Below the pieces are notes generated by a model. The model searched no databases. It saw only the letters and a program-made list of their open reading frames with translations, and had not been told where the DNA came from. A stretch of 40,878 nt of DNA from an uncultured Hyphomicrobiales bacterium (GTDB lineage: Bacteria; Pseudomonadota; Alphaproteobacteria; Rhizobiales; Xanthobacteraceae), in the NCBI GenBank assembly GCA_903878085.1, contig CAIRGJ010000052.1:1-40878 (forward strand), written 5' to 3'. Positions 1 through 8,662 of the stretch are shown here, in pieces (position 1 is the stretch's first letter; the number at the start of each line of letters is the position of its first letter). The translations under genes and the position numbers were made by a program.

Positions 1-51
1 CTTCGGGAGACTGGCCGAAAGCGCGGACCGGACGCCGTAAGACGCCGCAAA

Positions 52-224
52 TAAGCCCAGACTGCGCAAGCTTGTCTGGGTGGAGCGCCGAGAGGCGCCG
101 CACACCCCGGTCGGTGTGCGCACTTGCTAAAAGGATGCGCCGCTCGGTGCTCCATCCCCTCGACTTTCGAGGGGCGAAGAAAGTGCCCCGCAAAAGCGGG
201 GCAAAAGCGACGGCTTCCCCGGGG
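52..224. other. Hairpin-rich region without a credible gene, possible structured RNA
   Basis: I find no convincing complete gene in positions 1-497. A short frame open from the window edge stops at TAA 52-54 and could be the tail of an upstream gene. After it come consecutive inverted repeats: 56-62/74-80 (7 bp), 85-89/94-98 (5 bp closing a GAGA tetraloop of the GNRA type), 99-106/113-120 (8 bp), 133-137/153-157 (5 bp, imperfect), 156-162/168-174 (7 bp) and 185-191/196-202 (7 bp closing AAAA). Such density suggests a folded transcript or a composite palindromic repeat. I do not recognise an RNA family, and the strand is undetermined. Confidence 0.4.
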
Positions 225-433
225 CCGCAAAGAATACGGGCGATGACGCTTGCTTGCCTTTCGCCGTAAATAGGGAAAGGGGCCGCGTTGCCCAAGTTAT
301 CCGCACATTTACCGCCCATTGGCCGCCAAACGGGGAATTTGCGGCTTTTGTGCGTTGCCTTGCGCCCAAGTTTTTGGCTATATCCGCCCGCTTTCCCGGT
401 CGGGGTGAAGCGCCCTCAAAGCGGCCATCCTCG

Positions 434-461
434 ACGCTCCTGTGCCGGCGGGAGCGTTTTT
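434..461 (+). terminator. Rho-independent terminator or attenuator upstream of hppA
   Basis: A 7-bp stem (434-440 with 451-457) closes a 10-base loop and runs into five T residues (457-461). It lies only 37 bases before the hppA start codon. It could end a transcript coming from the region at 1-260 or act as an attenuator in an hppA leader. Confidence 0.55.
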
Positions 462-497
462 CCGCCTGCGATATTCAAATCAACGTTGAGGGCAACC

Positions 498-2624
498 ATG
501 AATACATTATGGATGATCGTCGGCTGTGGCGTGCTCGCCATCGTCTACGGCATTTGGGCTACCAGTTCGGTGATGGCCGCCGACGCCGGTAATGCCCGCA
601 TGCAAGAGATCGCGGCCGCGGTGCGCGAAGGCGCGCAGGCCTATCTGAAGCGTCAATATGCAACCATCGGCGTCGTCGGCGCCGTGATCTTCGTGATCAT
701 CGGCTTCACGCTCGGCTGGCTGGTCGCTGGCGGTTTCGCCATCGGCGCGATCCTGTCGGGCGCCACCGGCTTCATCGGCATGAACGTCTCGGTGCGCGCC
801 AACGTGCGTACGGCGCAGGCGGCGACCAAGTCGCTCGCCGGCGGTCTCGAGATCGCCTTCAAGGCCGGCGCCATCACCGGCATGCTGGTCGCGGGGCTCG
901 CGCTCTTGGGCGTCACGCTCTATTTCGGCATGCTCACCGGCACCATGCATATGGCCGCCAATGACCGTACCGTCATCGACGCCATCGTCGCGCTCGGCTT
1001 CGGCGCCTCGCTGATCTCGATCTTCGCCCGTCTCGGCGGCGGCATCTTCACCAAGGGTGCGGACGTCGGCGGCGATCTCGTCGGCAAGGTCGAAGCCGGC
1101 ATTCCGGAAGACGACCCGCGCAACCCGGCGACCATCGCCGACAACGTCGGCGACAATGTCGGCGACTGCGCCGGCATGGCGGCCGATCTGTTCGAGACCT
1201 ACGCGGTGACCATCGTCGCCACCATGGTGCTCGCGGCGATCTTCTTCGCCGGCACACCGATCCTGATGGAAATGATGACGCTGCCGCTCGCCATTGGCGG
1301 CGTCTGCATCATCACCTCGATCGCCGGCACGTTCTTCGTCAAGCTCGGCGCCTCGCAGTCGATCATGGGCGCGCTGTACAAGGGCTTGATCGCCACCGGC
1401 GTCTTGTCGCTCATCGGCATCGGCGGCGTGATCTACCAGCTTCTGCCGAACCACTTCGGCGCTTTGGCGGGTCAGACTTTCACCGGCATGTCGCTGTTCT
1501 CCTGCGGTGTCGTCGGTCTCGTCGTTACCGGTCTGATCATCTACATCACCGAATACTACACCGGCACCGATTATCGCCCGGTGAAGTCGATCGCGGCCGC
1601 GTCCGTCACCGGCCACGGCACCAACGTGATCCAGGGTCTCGCCATCTCGATGGAGTCGACCGCGCTGCCCGCGATCGTCATCATCGCCGGCATTCTGGTC
1701 ACCTACAGCCTTGCCGGTCTGTTCGGCATCGCCATCGCGGTGACGACGATGCTGGCGCTCGCCGGCATGATCGTCGCGCTCGACGCCTTCGGTCCGGTCA
1801 CCGACAATGCCGGCGGCATTGCCGAAATGGCCGGCCTGCCGAAGGAAGTGCGCAAGGCCACCGACGCGCTCGACGCCGTCGGCAACACCACCAAGGCGAT
1901 CACCAAGGGCTATGCCATCGGTTCGGCGGGCTTGGGCGCGCTGGTGCTGTTTGCCGCCTATAACCAGGATCTGTTGTTCTTCAGCAAGGACGTCGCCCAC
2001 CACCCGTACTTCACCGGCGTGGTGCTCGATTTCTCGCTCAACAATCCTTACGTCGTCGTCGGCCTGTTGTTCGGCGGTCTGTTGCCGTACCTGTTCGCGT
2101 CGATGGGCATGACCGCGGTCGGCCGCGCCGCCGGTGCGATCGTCGAGGAAGTGCGTCGTCAGTTCCGCGAAAACCCCGGCATCATGAAGGGCACCTCGAA
2201 GCCCGACTATGCCCGGGCGGTCGATCTTTTGACCAAGGCGGCGATCAAGGAAATGATCATCCCGTCGCTGTTGCCGGTGCTGTCGCCGATCGTCTGGTAC
2301 TTCGCGATCTACTTCATTGCGGGTGGCGGGGCGGCCGGTAAGTCGGCCGGCTTCTCGGCGCTCGGCGCGATGCTCTTGGGCGTGATTGTGAACGGCTTGT
2401 TCGTCGCGATCTCGATGACCTCGGGCGGCGGCGCTTGGGACAACGCCAAGAAGTACATCGAAGACGGCCATTACGGCGGCAAGGGCTCCGACGCCCATAA
2501 GGCCGCGGTGACCGGCGACACCGTCGGCGATCCCTACAAGGACACGGCGGGCCCGGCGGTCAACCCGATGATCAAGATCACCAACATCGTGGCGCTGCTG
2601 CTGCTGGCGATCCTGGCGCATTAA
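498..2624 (+). CDS. hppA: Membrane-bound proton-translocating pyrophosphatase (K+-independent type)
   Basis: This integral membrane enzyme couples hydrolysis of cytoplasmic pyrophosphate to proton export. The start chosen is ATG 498, preceded by GAGGG at about 487-491, giving 708 residues, a normal length; the open frame extends upstream to 288, but that extension is not hydrophobic and lies in leader sequence. The protein is almost wholly made of membrane helices. The pyrophosphate/Mg site is seen as [11 protein letters not shown] at residues 189-199, followed by an Asp-rich stretch ending in DNVGDNVGD. In the [10 protein letters not shown] motif (462-471), Lys466 and Thr469 match the potassium-independent subclass. 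It faces bamE convergently and shares a terminator with it. Confidence 0.97.
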   Translation: MNTLWMIVGCGVLAIVYGIWATSSVMAADAGNARMQEIAAAVREGAQAYLKRQYATIGVVGAVIFVIIGFTLGWLVAGGFAIGAILSGATGFIGMNVSVRANVRTAQAATKSLAGGLEIAFKAGAITGMLVAGLALLGVTLYFGMLTGTMHMAANDRTVIDAIVALGFGASLISIFARLGGGIFTKGADVGGDLVGKVEAGIPEDDPRNPATIADNVGDNVGDCAGMAADLFETYAVTIVATMVLAAIFFAGTPILMEMMTLPLAIGGVCIITSIAGTFFVKLGASQSIMGALYKGLIATGVLSLIGIGGVIYQLLPNHFGALAGQTFTGMSLFSCGVVGLVVTGLIIYITEYYTGTDYRPVKSIAAASVTGHGTNVIQGLAISMESTALPAIVIIAGILVTYSLAGLFGIAIAVTTMLALAGMIVALDAFGPVTDNAGGIAEMAGLPKEVRKATDALDAVGNTTKAITKGYAIGSAGLGALVLFAAYNQDLLFFSKDVAHHPYFTGVVLDFSLNNPYVVVGLLFGGLLPYLFASMGMTAVGRAAGAIVEEVRRQFRENPGIMKGTSKPDYARAVDLLTKAAIKEMIIPSLLPVLSPIVWYFAIYFIAGGGAAGKSAGFSALGAMLLGVIVNGLFVAISMTSGGGAWDNAKKYIEDGHYGGKGSDAHKAAVTGDTVGDPYKDTAGPAVNPMIKITNIVALLLLAILAH

Positions 2625-2648
2625 AATCGGCGCACCACTGAAAAAGAA

Positions 2649-2677
2649 AAAGGGCCCGCGCTGTTCGCGGGCCCTTT
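2649..2677. terminator. Bidirectional terminator between hppA and bamE
   Basis: A 12-bp perfect stem (2649-2660 with 2666-2677) closes a 5-base loop. It is flanked by an A-rich stretch on the left and a T-rich stretch on the right, so it can terminate both hppA (plus strand) and bamE (minus strand). Confidence 0.9.
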
Positions 2678-2704
2678 GCTTTTCGCTCTGAAATTTTCGC
2701 CGCG

Positions 2705-3184
2705 CTATTGCGTCAGCATCTTCGGCGCGAAGCTCTTGAGGACGCCGCGCAGATAACTCAGCTCGACGCCGCCGGTCGCGGTGGTTTGCGACACGAAGTC
2801 GAACACCTTGCCGTCCTTCATGCCGTAATTCGCCAGCCGCTCGACGCGGCGCTCTTTGTCGAAATAGACCGCGACCACGCGCTGATCGATCACCTCATGC
2901 GGCAGGAAGGCGGCCGCGCGTTCGCTCTTCTGCGAGATGTAATAGAACGCTTCGCCGTTTACGGTCGCGACCGTCGATGGCGTGCCGAGCACGATCAGCA
3001 CTTGCTCTTGGCTGGCGCCGACCGGGATCTGCTCGAGCGCGCCCTCGGGCAGCACGTAGCCGCGCTGCAGCGTTTCACCCATGCTGCAGGCGGCGAGCAT
3101 CAGCGCGCCGGCCACGGCAAACGCGAAGCGGGCGGCGCGGTAGCTATGCGGCGCGATGAGGGTCCCCAAATTTGGCTTCTTCAT
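2705..3184 (-). CDS. bamE: Outer membrane protein assembly factor BamE (SmpA/OmlA family lipoprotein)
   Basis: This is a small outer-membrane lipoprotein of the BAM complex, which inserts beta-barrel proteins. From the chosen start at 3184 (MKKPNLG) the product has 159 residues. The basic start, a hydrophobic stretch and the lipobox LAAC place lipidation at the Cys. The SmpA/OmlA fold is visible as IPVGASQEQVLIVLGTPS followed by a YYIS segment, the usual family signature. The frame opens further upstream to 3226, but that would put 14 non-hydrophobic residues before the signal peptide. It is divergent from the cytochrome bc1 chaperone gene. Confidence 0.9.
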   Translation of the reverse strand: MKKPNLGTLIAPHSYRAARFAFAVAGALMLAACSMGETLQRGYVLPEGALEQIPVGASQEQVLIVLGTPSTVATVNGEAFYYISQKSERAAAFLPHEVIDQRVVAVYFDKERRVERLANYGMKDGKVFDFVSQTTATGGVELSYLRGVLKSFAPKMLTQ

Positions 3185-3210
3185 TTGAAACTTATGTCGC
3201 CCTTGGAATG

Positions 3211-3242
3211 CACTTGTTGAAGCCACTTGTTGAAGTCACTTG
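3211..3242. repeat. Short tandem repeat, 13-base unit, about 2.5 copies
   Basis: The unit CACTTGTTGAAGY occurs at 3211-3223 and 3224-3236, and its first six bases recur at 3237-3242. It lies in the divergent gap between bamE and the next gene, just upstream of the bamE start. It could be a duplicated operator or a slippage product. Confidence 0.7.
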
Positions 3243-3302
3243 CATCGGCGGTCGCCTTGACCTAACCGGCGTAAAGCCGCTCCAGCCCGCGAAACGAGAA
3301 TA

Positions 3303-3845
3303 ATGATATTCAGCCGCTTTCGCCGCGAACCGCGCGGCCCAGACACCATTTCGGCCTTGTATGGCATGATCGTGGCGCAGGCGCGATTGCCGTGTTTTTA
3401 CCGCGACTACGCGGTGGCCGACACGGTTAACGGCCGCTTCGACTTGATCGTGCTGCATTTGGCGCTGGTCGTCGACCGGCTGATTCGGGACCCGGCGCTC
3501 AAAGCGCTCGGGCAGGGGATTTTCGACCGGTTTTGCCGCGATATGGACGATAATCTGCGGGAAATGGGCATTGCCGACCTCAAGGTGCCCAAGGAGATGA
3601 AGAAGATGGGCGAGGCCTTCTATGGCCGTTCGCAAGCCTATCAGCTGGGCCTGGCGGCGGCCGGCGACGAGGCTCTGGTCGAGGCTATTAGCCGCAATAT
3701 TTATGGCGGATCGCCCAGCGAACTGGCTGCGGCGCGCCGTCTGGCGGTTTATATGAGGGGGGCTGCAAGCGATCTTGCGGCCCAGCCCGCGGCCGATCTG
3801 GCCGCTGGCCAAGTGCGGTTTTCGGACCCGGCCGCGGTCCCTTAA
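3303..3845 (+). CDS. Ubiquinol-cytochrome c chaperone family protein (CBP3/UQCC1-like)
   Basis: The 180-residue product matches the bacterial ubiquinol-cytochrome c chaperone family, related to mitochondrial Cbp3, which helps cytochrome b enter the bc1 complex. Family features seen include the N-terminal FRR segment, the ALYGMIVAQARLPCFYRDYAVADTVNGRFDLIVLHLALVV region (typical YG..V..AR.P.FY pattern with a FD...LH motif), and FDRFCRDMDDNLREMGIADLKVPKEMKKM near the middle. No signal peptide or membrane helix is apparent, so it should be cytoplasmic or peripheral. The start is ATG 3303 with only a weak purine stretch in front. The DUF177 gene follows after 19 bases, suggesting co-transcription. 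Confidence 0.88.
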   Translation: MIFSRFRREPRGPDTISALYGMIVAQARLPCFYRDYAVADTVNGRFDLIVLHLALVVDRLIRDPALKALGQGIFDRFCRDMDDNLREMGIADLKVPKEMKKMGEAFYGRSQAYQLGLAAAGDEALVEAISRNIYGGSPSELAAARRLAVYMRGAASDLAAQPAADLAAGQVRFSDPAAVP

Positions 3846-3864
3846 GACCACTGGAACAGCCCCG

Positions 3865-4422
3865 ATGGACAAAACTGTCAGTTCACCGATCTCGCCGTGG
3901 AGCGTGCCGGTTGCCGTGGATGACATTCCGGACAGCGGCATGCATGTCGAAATCGACGCTCCGGCGGCGGTCCGCGCCCAGGTGCTGGCGGTGGTCGAAG
4001 GCCTGTCGACCGTGCGCGAAATCCTCAGCCTGTCGGGCGTGTTCGACCTGACCCAGCAGGGCTCCCGGGTCCATGTCGCTGGGCATGTGCGGGCCAAAGT
4101 CGGCCAGACCTGCGTGGTCACCCTGGAGCCGATCGAAAGCGAGATCGACGAGACCGTCGACGTCATGTTCGCCCCCAGCCACCACGGCGCCGCCGCGCAG
4201 GCGGAGATCGACGTATCCCTGGAGCGGGACCCCCCAGAGCCCCTGGCCGGCGGCACCGTCGATCTGGGCGCGCTGGCCACCGAATTCCTGGTGCTCGGTA
4301 TCGATCCTTATCCACGGAAATCTGATGTTGAATTTGCGCCTGTGACCATCGGCGAGGAGGGCCCGAAGCCCTTCGCCGCCTTGGAGGCCTTGAAGAAGCG
4401 CCTCGGCGGCGGACAGACCTGA
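3865..4422 (+). CDS. DUF177 / YceD family protein
   Basis: This 185-residue protein of the YceD family is linked in bacteria and plastids to 23S rRNA or ribosomal large-subunit accumulation. The family core is visible as a C-rich beta segment (GHVRAKVGQTCVVTLEPIESEIDETVDVMF), followed by an acidic stretch and the GTVDLGALATEFLVLGIDPYPRK block. The start at ATG 3865 was chosen because the upstream part of the frame overlaps the previous gene and looks like shadow sequence. In gammaproteobacteria yceD is followed by rpmF and then plsX; here no rpmF lies before plsX. Confidence 0.88.
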   Translation: MDKTVSSPISPWSVPVAVDDIPDSGMHVEIDAPAAVRAQVLAVVEGLSTVREILSLSGVFDLTQQGSRVHVAGHVRAKVGQTCVVTLEPIESEIDETVDVMFAPSHHGAAAQAEIDVSLERDPPEPLAGGTVDLGALATEFLVLGIDPYPRKSDVEFAPVTIGEEGPKPFAALEALKKRLGGGQT

Positions 4423-4553
4423 CGTGGCCAGTCTGTGGAACCGCAGCGATAACTGGCTTGTCTGCAGCCGCCGAGCCGTTATGTTCGCGCCCGTGCACAA
4501 GCCCCAGGTTCCTCCATTGCCGGCGCGCAAGCTAACGCCGCCAAGGTCGATCC

Positions 4554-5627
4554 ATGCCCGATAAAGTCCGCATCGCGATTGACGCCATGGGCGGTGACCA
4601 TGGTGCCTCGGTTCTATTGCCGGGGGCCGAAATCTCGCTGATCCGCCATCCCGACATCGAATATCTGCTGTTCGGCAACCGCGAGGTGGTTGAGCCGCTG
4701 CTCAATCGCATGCCGAAGCTCAAGGCTAAGTCGAAATTTATCCATACCGAAGTGTCGATCCGGATGGACGACAAGCCGAGTCAGGCGCTGCGCTACGGCC
4801 GCTGGAAGTCGTCGATGTGGCTGGCGCTCGACGCGGTCAAGAAAGGCGAGGCCGATTGTGCGGTCTCGGCCGGCAATACCGGTGCGCTGATGGCGATGTC
4901 GCGCTTCAATCTCAAGATGATCGAGGGCATCGAGCGCCCGGCGATCGCCGCGATCTGGCCGACGCTCAAGGGCGAGTCGGTGGTGCTCGATGTCGGCGCG
5001 TCGATCGGCGGCGATGCAGCGCACCTCGTCAACCTCGCCGCCATGGGTAGCGCCATGGCGCGCGTATTATTCGACATTGAAAAGCCAACCGTCGGTCTGC
5101 TCAATATCGGTGTCGAGGAGGTCAAAGGCCTCGAAGAGGTGCGCGAGGCCGGTCAGCTATTGCGCGAAGGTCAATTCCCGCATTTCGACTACCAGGGCTT
5201 TGTCGAAGGCAACGATATCGGCAAAGGCGTGGTCGACGTGGTCGTCACCGAAGGCTTTGCCGGCAATATCGCGCTCAAGACCGCCGAAGGCACCGCGCGC
5301 CAGTTCGGCCAGTATTTGCGCTCCGCCATGAACCGGACTTTGATGGCGCGACTCGGTTATCTGCTGGCGCGGCAGGCGTTCCGCACGCTGCGCGACAAGA
5401 TGGACCCGCAGAAGTCGAATGGCGGCACGTTTCTCGGCCTCAATGGCATCGTGATCAAAAGCCATGGCGGCGCCGACGCCGAAGGTTTCGCCTCGGCGAT
5501 AGATTTGGGATACGACATGGTGCGCTATGAACTGCTCGCCAAGATAGGTCAGTCGATGGCGCGCGACCGGCTGGCAACGGAGACGGCGCGCAAGACGGTA
5601 ACGTTGGCGAGCGGAGTGGCTTCGTGA
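4554..5627 (+). CDS. plsX: Phosphate acyltransferase PlsX
   Basis: PlsX converts acyl-ACP plus phosphate to acyl-phosphate, the donor for PlsY in the first step of phosphatidic acid synthesis. The 357-residue product has the family start [12 protein letters not shown], the [10 protein letters not shown] glycine-rich motif, and the conserved NIGVEEVKG and [12 protein letters not shown] segments. It is a peripheral cytoplasmic enzyme. The stop codon overlaps the fabH start by four bases (GTGA, 5624-5627), indicating translational coupling of phospholipid and fatty acid initiation, the usual order for this pair. Confidence 0.96.
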   Translation: MPDKVRIAIDAMGGDHGASVLLPGAEISLIRHPDIEYLLFGNREVVEPLLNRMPKLKAKSKFIHTEVSIRMDDKPSQALRYGRWKSSMWLALDAVKKGEADCAVSAGNTGALMAMSRFNLKMIEGIERPAIAAIWPTLKGESVVLDVGASIGGDAAHLVNLAAMGSAMARVLFDIEKPTVGLLNIGVEEVKGLEEVREAGQLLREGQFPHFDYQGFVEGNDIGKGVVDVVVTEGFAGNIALKTAEGTARQFGQYLRSAMNRTLMARLGYLLARQAFRTLRDKMDPQKSNGGTFLGLNGIVIKSHGGADAEGFASAIDLGYDMVRYELLAKIGQSMARDRLATETARKTVTLASGVAS

Positions 5628-6601
5628 CTCAATTGCGTTCGATCGTGCTCGGTTGCGGCAGCTATCTTCCCGCGCGAATTCTCAGTAATGACGAACTGGC
5701 CCGTTCGGTGCAGACCACCGACGAATGGATTGTGCAGCGCACAGGCATTCGCGAACGCCATATCGCCGCGCCGGGTGAACTGACGTCGGACATGGCGCTT
5801 GCCGCGGCGCGTGCGGCCCTTGCCAATGCCCATGTCGAGGCCTCATCGATCGATCTGATCGTGCTGGCGACCTCGACGCCGGACCAGACCTTTCCCGCCA
5901 CCGCGGTGACGGTGCAGGCCGGGCTCGGCATCACCACGGGAGCCGCCTTCGACTTGCAGGCGGTCTGTTCGGGCTTCGTCTATGCGCTGTCGATCACCGA
6001 CGCCATGCTGCGATCCGGCAGCGCCAAGCGGGCGCTGGTGATCGGGGCCGAGACCTTCTCCCGCATCCTCGACTGGAACGACCGCACCACCTGCGTGCTG
6101 TTCGGCGACGGCGCCGGCGCCTGGGTGCTGGAGGCGCAGGAACAGCCCGGGACGATCGCCGACCGGGGCATTCTGACCACGCATTTGCGGTCCGACGGCC
6201 GCCATCGCGCCAAGCTCTATGTCGACGGCGGGGTGTCCTCGACCCAGACCGTCGGCCATCTGCGCATGGAGGGCCGCGAAGTGTTCAAATACGCGGTGTC
6301 GATGATTACCGACGTGATCACCGACGCCTTCAAGGCGACCGGCACGTCCGCCGCCGATATCGACTGGTTCGTGCCGCATCAGGCCAATAAGCGCATCATC
6401 GACGGCTCGGCCCACAAGCTCGGCATCGCACCGGACAAGGTGGTGTTGACCGTCGACCGCCACGGCAACACCTCGGCGGCCTCGATCCCGCTGGCCATGG
6501 CGGATGCGGTCGCCGACCGGCGGATCAAGCGCGGCAACCTCATTCTGCTCGAGGCGATGGGCGGCGGCTTCACCTGGGGCTCGGCTTTGCTGCGCTGGTA
6601 G
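5624..6601 (+). CDS. fabH: 3-oxoacyl-[acyl-carrier-protein] synthase III
   Basis: FabH condenses an acyl-CoA primer, usually acetyl-CoA, with malonyl-ACP to start fatty acid elongation. The 325-residue product carries the full thiolase-fold triad: Cys115 in AVCSGF, His252 in [11 protein letters not shown] and Asn282 in [10 protein letters not shown]. The C-terminal [13 protein letters not shown] ending is typical. Translation starts at GTG 5624, inside the plsX stop region, so it is probably coupled to plsX. The protein is cytoplasmic and of standard length. Confidence 0.97.
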   Translation: MTQLRSIVLGCGSYLPARILSNDELARSVQTTDEWIVQRTGIRERHIAAPGELTSDMALAAARAALANAHVEASSIDLIVLATSTPDQTFPATAVTVQAGLGITTGAAFDLQAVCSGFVYALSITDAMLRSGSAKRALVIGAETFSRILDWNDRTTCVLFGDGAGAWVLEAQEQPGTIADRGILTTHLRSDGRHRAKLYVDGGVSSTQTVGHLRMEGREVFKYAVSMITDVITDAFKATGTSAADIDWFVPHQANKRIIDGSAHKLGIAPDKVVLTVDRHGNTSAASIPLAMADAVADRRIKRGNLILLEAMGGGFTWGSALLRW

Positions 6602-6743
6602 CGGGCGGCCGGGGGGTATGTCCGGTAGTGGGCATGGGGGAAGGGGCCGGATTGGCCTGCACATTTTGACAGCCCCCGTTGACCGACCCGGTTCTTGCTA
6701 ATATCGTCGATAATTCAGTATCTTCGCCGGGGGCGGGGCAGCG

Positions 6744-7064
6744 ATGTCCGGTAAAACAGTAACGCGCGCGGATCTCTGTGAGGCGGTCTACCAAAAGGTA
6801 GGCCTGTCCCGCACCGAATCCGCTTCGTTGGTCGAGTTGGTCCTCAAAGAGATCACCGACTGCCTGGAGCGTGGCGAAACCGTCAAGCTGTCGTCGTTCG
6901 GCTCGTTCGTGGTGCGCAAAAAAGGCCAGCGGATCGGGCGCAATCCCAAGACCGGCAAGGAAGTTCCAATCTCGCCGCGCCGGGTAATGGTGTTCAAACC
7001 GTCGGCGATCCTCAAGCAGCGCATCAACGGCCACGACGTCGCCGACGAACCCGAGCACGCGTGA
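6744..7064 (+). CDS. ihfA: Integration host factor subunit alpha
   Basis: IHF alpha forms the sequence-specific DNA-bending heterodimer with IHF beta. The 106-residue product has the HU/IHF fold: [21 protein letters not shown] at the N-terminus, the [10 protein letters not shown] beta ribbon base and the [14 protein letters not shown] arm, whose proline intercalates DNA. The C-terminal tail is slightly extended and acidic. IHF is a partner for sigma-54 activation, relevant to the glnII promoter later in the window. A merR-type gene follows after 59 bases, as in many proteobacteria. Confidence 0.96.
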   Translation: MSGKTVTRADLCEAVYQKVGLSRTESASLVELVLKEITDCLERGETVKLSSFGSFVVRKKGQRIGRNPKTGKEVPISPRRVMVFKPSAILKQRINGHDVADEPEHA

Positions 7065-7108
7065 AGCCGCCGCGACACCCGTTTTAGTAAAAGCGTTTAA
7101 TTCTCATC

Positions 7109-7126
7109 GAGGAGTAGACCGCTTTG
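7109..7126 (+). promoter_or_regulatory. Strong ribosome binding site in front of a TTG start
   Basis: GAGGAG at 7109-7114 lies nine bases before TTG 7124. It supports the unusual TTG codon as the real start of the merR-type gene, because the encoded helix-turn-helix begins only a few residues downstream and no better ATG exists there. Confidence 0.7.
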
Positions 7127-7819
7127 GATAACAAGGCGCCGGACGCATTTCGCACCATCAGTGAAGTGGCAGACGAACTCGATCTGCCGCAACACGTGCT
7201 GCGTTTTTGGGAAAGCCGCTTCCGCGACATCAAGCCGATGAAGCGCGGCGGCGGGCGCCGCTATTACCGTCCCGATGACATCGAACTGCTGCGCGGCATC
7301 CGCCATCTGTTGTACGGCGAGGGCTACACCATCCGCGGCGTGCAACGGATCTTGCGCGAGCAAGGCGTCAAGTTCGTGCAGGCCGTATGGATGGAAGGCG
7401 CGGCGCAGCCGCCGCATGGCGGCAGCGACGACGACGAGTTCATCGATGAGGCCGCCGAGACGCCGGCAGCGCCCGACGAAGAAAGCGGCGGGCTGCGCCG
7501 CCGCTTTGCCTCGCTGATCGGCCGCGATCTCGGCGACCGCCAGGACGACGCCGAGATGCGGCGCGAGCCGCCGCTCAAGAGCGCGCCGGAGCCGCGCATC
7601 GAGCCCGGCGATCGTCTGATCCAGGCTTCGCCGGCGGCCTTGCCGTTGGTGCCGGCGTTCGATCCGGTGTTGCCTTCGCCGCAACCGCAGATACCGCCAA
7701 CCCCGCCCGCCGCGGCCAGTGGATTGGCGCGCGACGATGTGCGCAAATTGCACGCCGTGCTGCATGAGCTGGCCGAATGCCGCAAGCTGATCGACGCGGC
7801 GATGCTGCCGTCCGTCTGA
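7124..7819 (+). CDS. MerR family transcriptional regulator (ihfA-linked type)
   Basis: The 231-residue protein has an N-terminal MerR winged helix: [51 protein letters not shown], residues about 8-60, then the second helix block [19 protein letters not shown]. After about residue 95 the chain is Pro-, Ala- and charge-rich and likely disordered, ending in a short helical C-terminus ([23 protein letters not shown]). No metal-binding cysteine cluster or known ligand-binding domain is visible, so the effector is unknown. The linkage to ihfA is a conserved neighbourhood, but its target is not known to me. Start codon is TTG with a strong GAGGAG. Confidence 0.88.
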   Translation: MDNKAPDAFRTISEVADELDLPQHVLRFWESRFRDIKPMKRGGGRRYYRPDDIELLRGIRHLLYGEGYTIRGVQRILREQGVKFVQAVWMEGAAQPPHGGSDDDEFIDEAAETPAAPDEESGGLRRRFASLIGRDLGDRQDDAEMRREPPLKSAPEPRIEPGDRLIQASPAALPLVPAFDPVLPSPQPQIPPTPPAAASGLARDDVRKLHAVLHELAECRKLIDAAMLPSV

Positions 7820-7849
7820 CGCGACGCCTGACACGCTGGATCAAACGCC

Positions 7850-8629
7850 ATGACCGCGCCGGACCTGTTGCTGATCGAACGCCCGTCGCACGACATCGTC
7901 GTGTTTAGGTTGAACCGGCCGGAAGTCCGCAACGCGCTCAATCTCGCCGTGCGCATCCAACTCGCCGAAGCGATCACGCGCTTTGTCGCCGATCCGGACA
8001 TCCGCTGCCTGATCGTCACCGGCTCGGACAAGGTTTTCGCCTCGGGCGCCGACCTCGCCGAAATGGCGGAGGCGACATCGGCCGAAATCGCGGCGCGCAA
8101 CGTGCAGCAATATTGGCGCGCGATCGGCGATTGCCAGAAGCCGCTGATCGCGGCGGTCGAAGGCTACGCGCTGGGCGGCGGACTTGAGCTGGCGTTATGC
8201 GCCGACATTATTGTCGCCGGCGAAAGCGCGCGGCTCGGTCTGCCCGAAGTCAAAGTCGGCATTCTGCCGGGCGGCGGCGGCACGCAGCGGCTGGCACGAT
8301 TGGCCGGGTCGAAGCGCGCGATGCTGCTGTTGATGACGGGCCGCATGTTCAGCGCACCGGAAGCGCTGGCGATGGGCGTGATCAGCGAGGTCGCGCCGAC
8401 CGGTCAGGCGCTGCCGCGCGCGCTCGACATCGCGCGTGAAATCGCCGCGCTGGCGCCGATCGCGATCAAAGAGATCAAGCACGTCGTTAAAGCCGGCCTC
8501 GATGCGCCGCTCGACGCCGCGCTGCTGCTCGAACAAAAGGCTTACGAGGGGCTCTACGATACCAGCGACCAGAAGGAAGGCATGCGGGCCTTCCTCGAGA
8601 AGCGGAAGCCGAAATTTGAGGGGAAGTGA
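7850..8629 (+). CDS. Enoyl-CoA hydratase (crotonase)
   Basis: This 259-residue crotonase-family enzyme probably hydrates trans-2-enoyl-CoA in beta-oxidation. Both catalytic glutamates of the classical hydratases are present: Glu113 in GGGLELALCADI and Glu133 in LPEVKVGILPGGGGTQRL. The oxyanion-hole segment VFASGADLAEM is also visible. It is soluble and of standard length. It starts 30 bases after the merR-type gene and may be in the same transcript. The exact acyl chain preference cannot be read from the sequence. Confidence 0.93.
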   Translation: MTAPDLLLIERPSHDIVVFRLNRPEVRNALNLAVRIQLAEAITRFVADPDIRCLIVTGSDKVFASGADLAEMAEATSAEIAARNVQQYWRAIGDCQKPLIAAVEGYALGGGLELALCADIIVAGESARLGLPEVKVGILPGGGGTQRLARLAGSKRAMLLLMTGRMFSAPEALAMGVISEVAPTGQALPRALDIAREIAALAPIAIKEIKHVVKAGLDAPLDAALLLEQKAYEGLYDTSDQKEGMRAFLEKRKPKFEGK

Positions 8630-8662
8630 GGCGGGCAGCCCCCTTCGTCGCTTGTTTTTCGA

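Noticed and set aside
288-497. N-terminal extension of 70 residues on HppA
   Set aside because: It covers a terminator-like hairpin and lacks the hydrophobic start typical of the family; the ATG at 498 has a ribosome binding site and gives the usual length.
507-2621. A 704-codon open frame antisense to hppA
   Set aside because: Its translation is Asp/Arg/His-rich low-complexity sequence expected from the reverse strand of a GC-rich gene, and hppA itself is unmistakable.
4423-4553. A possible rpmF gene between the DUF177 gene and plsX
   Set aside because: The gap is only 131 bases and no frame gives the L32 zinc-ribbon protein.
6666-6704. Sigma-70 promoter TTGACA/TTGACC...TAATAT before ihfA
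   Set aside because: The possible -35 boxes give spacers of 27 or 14 bases to TAATAT, outside the usual 16-18.
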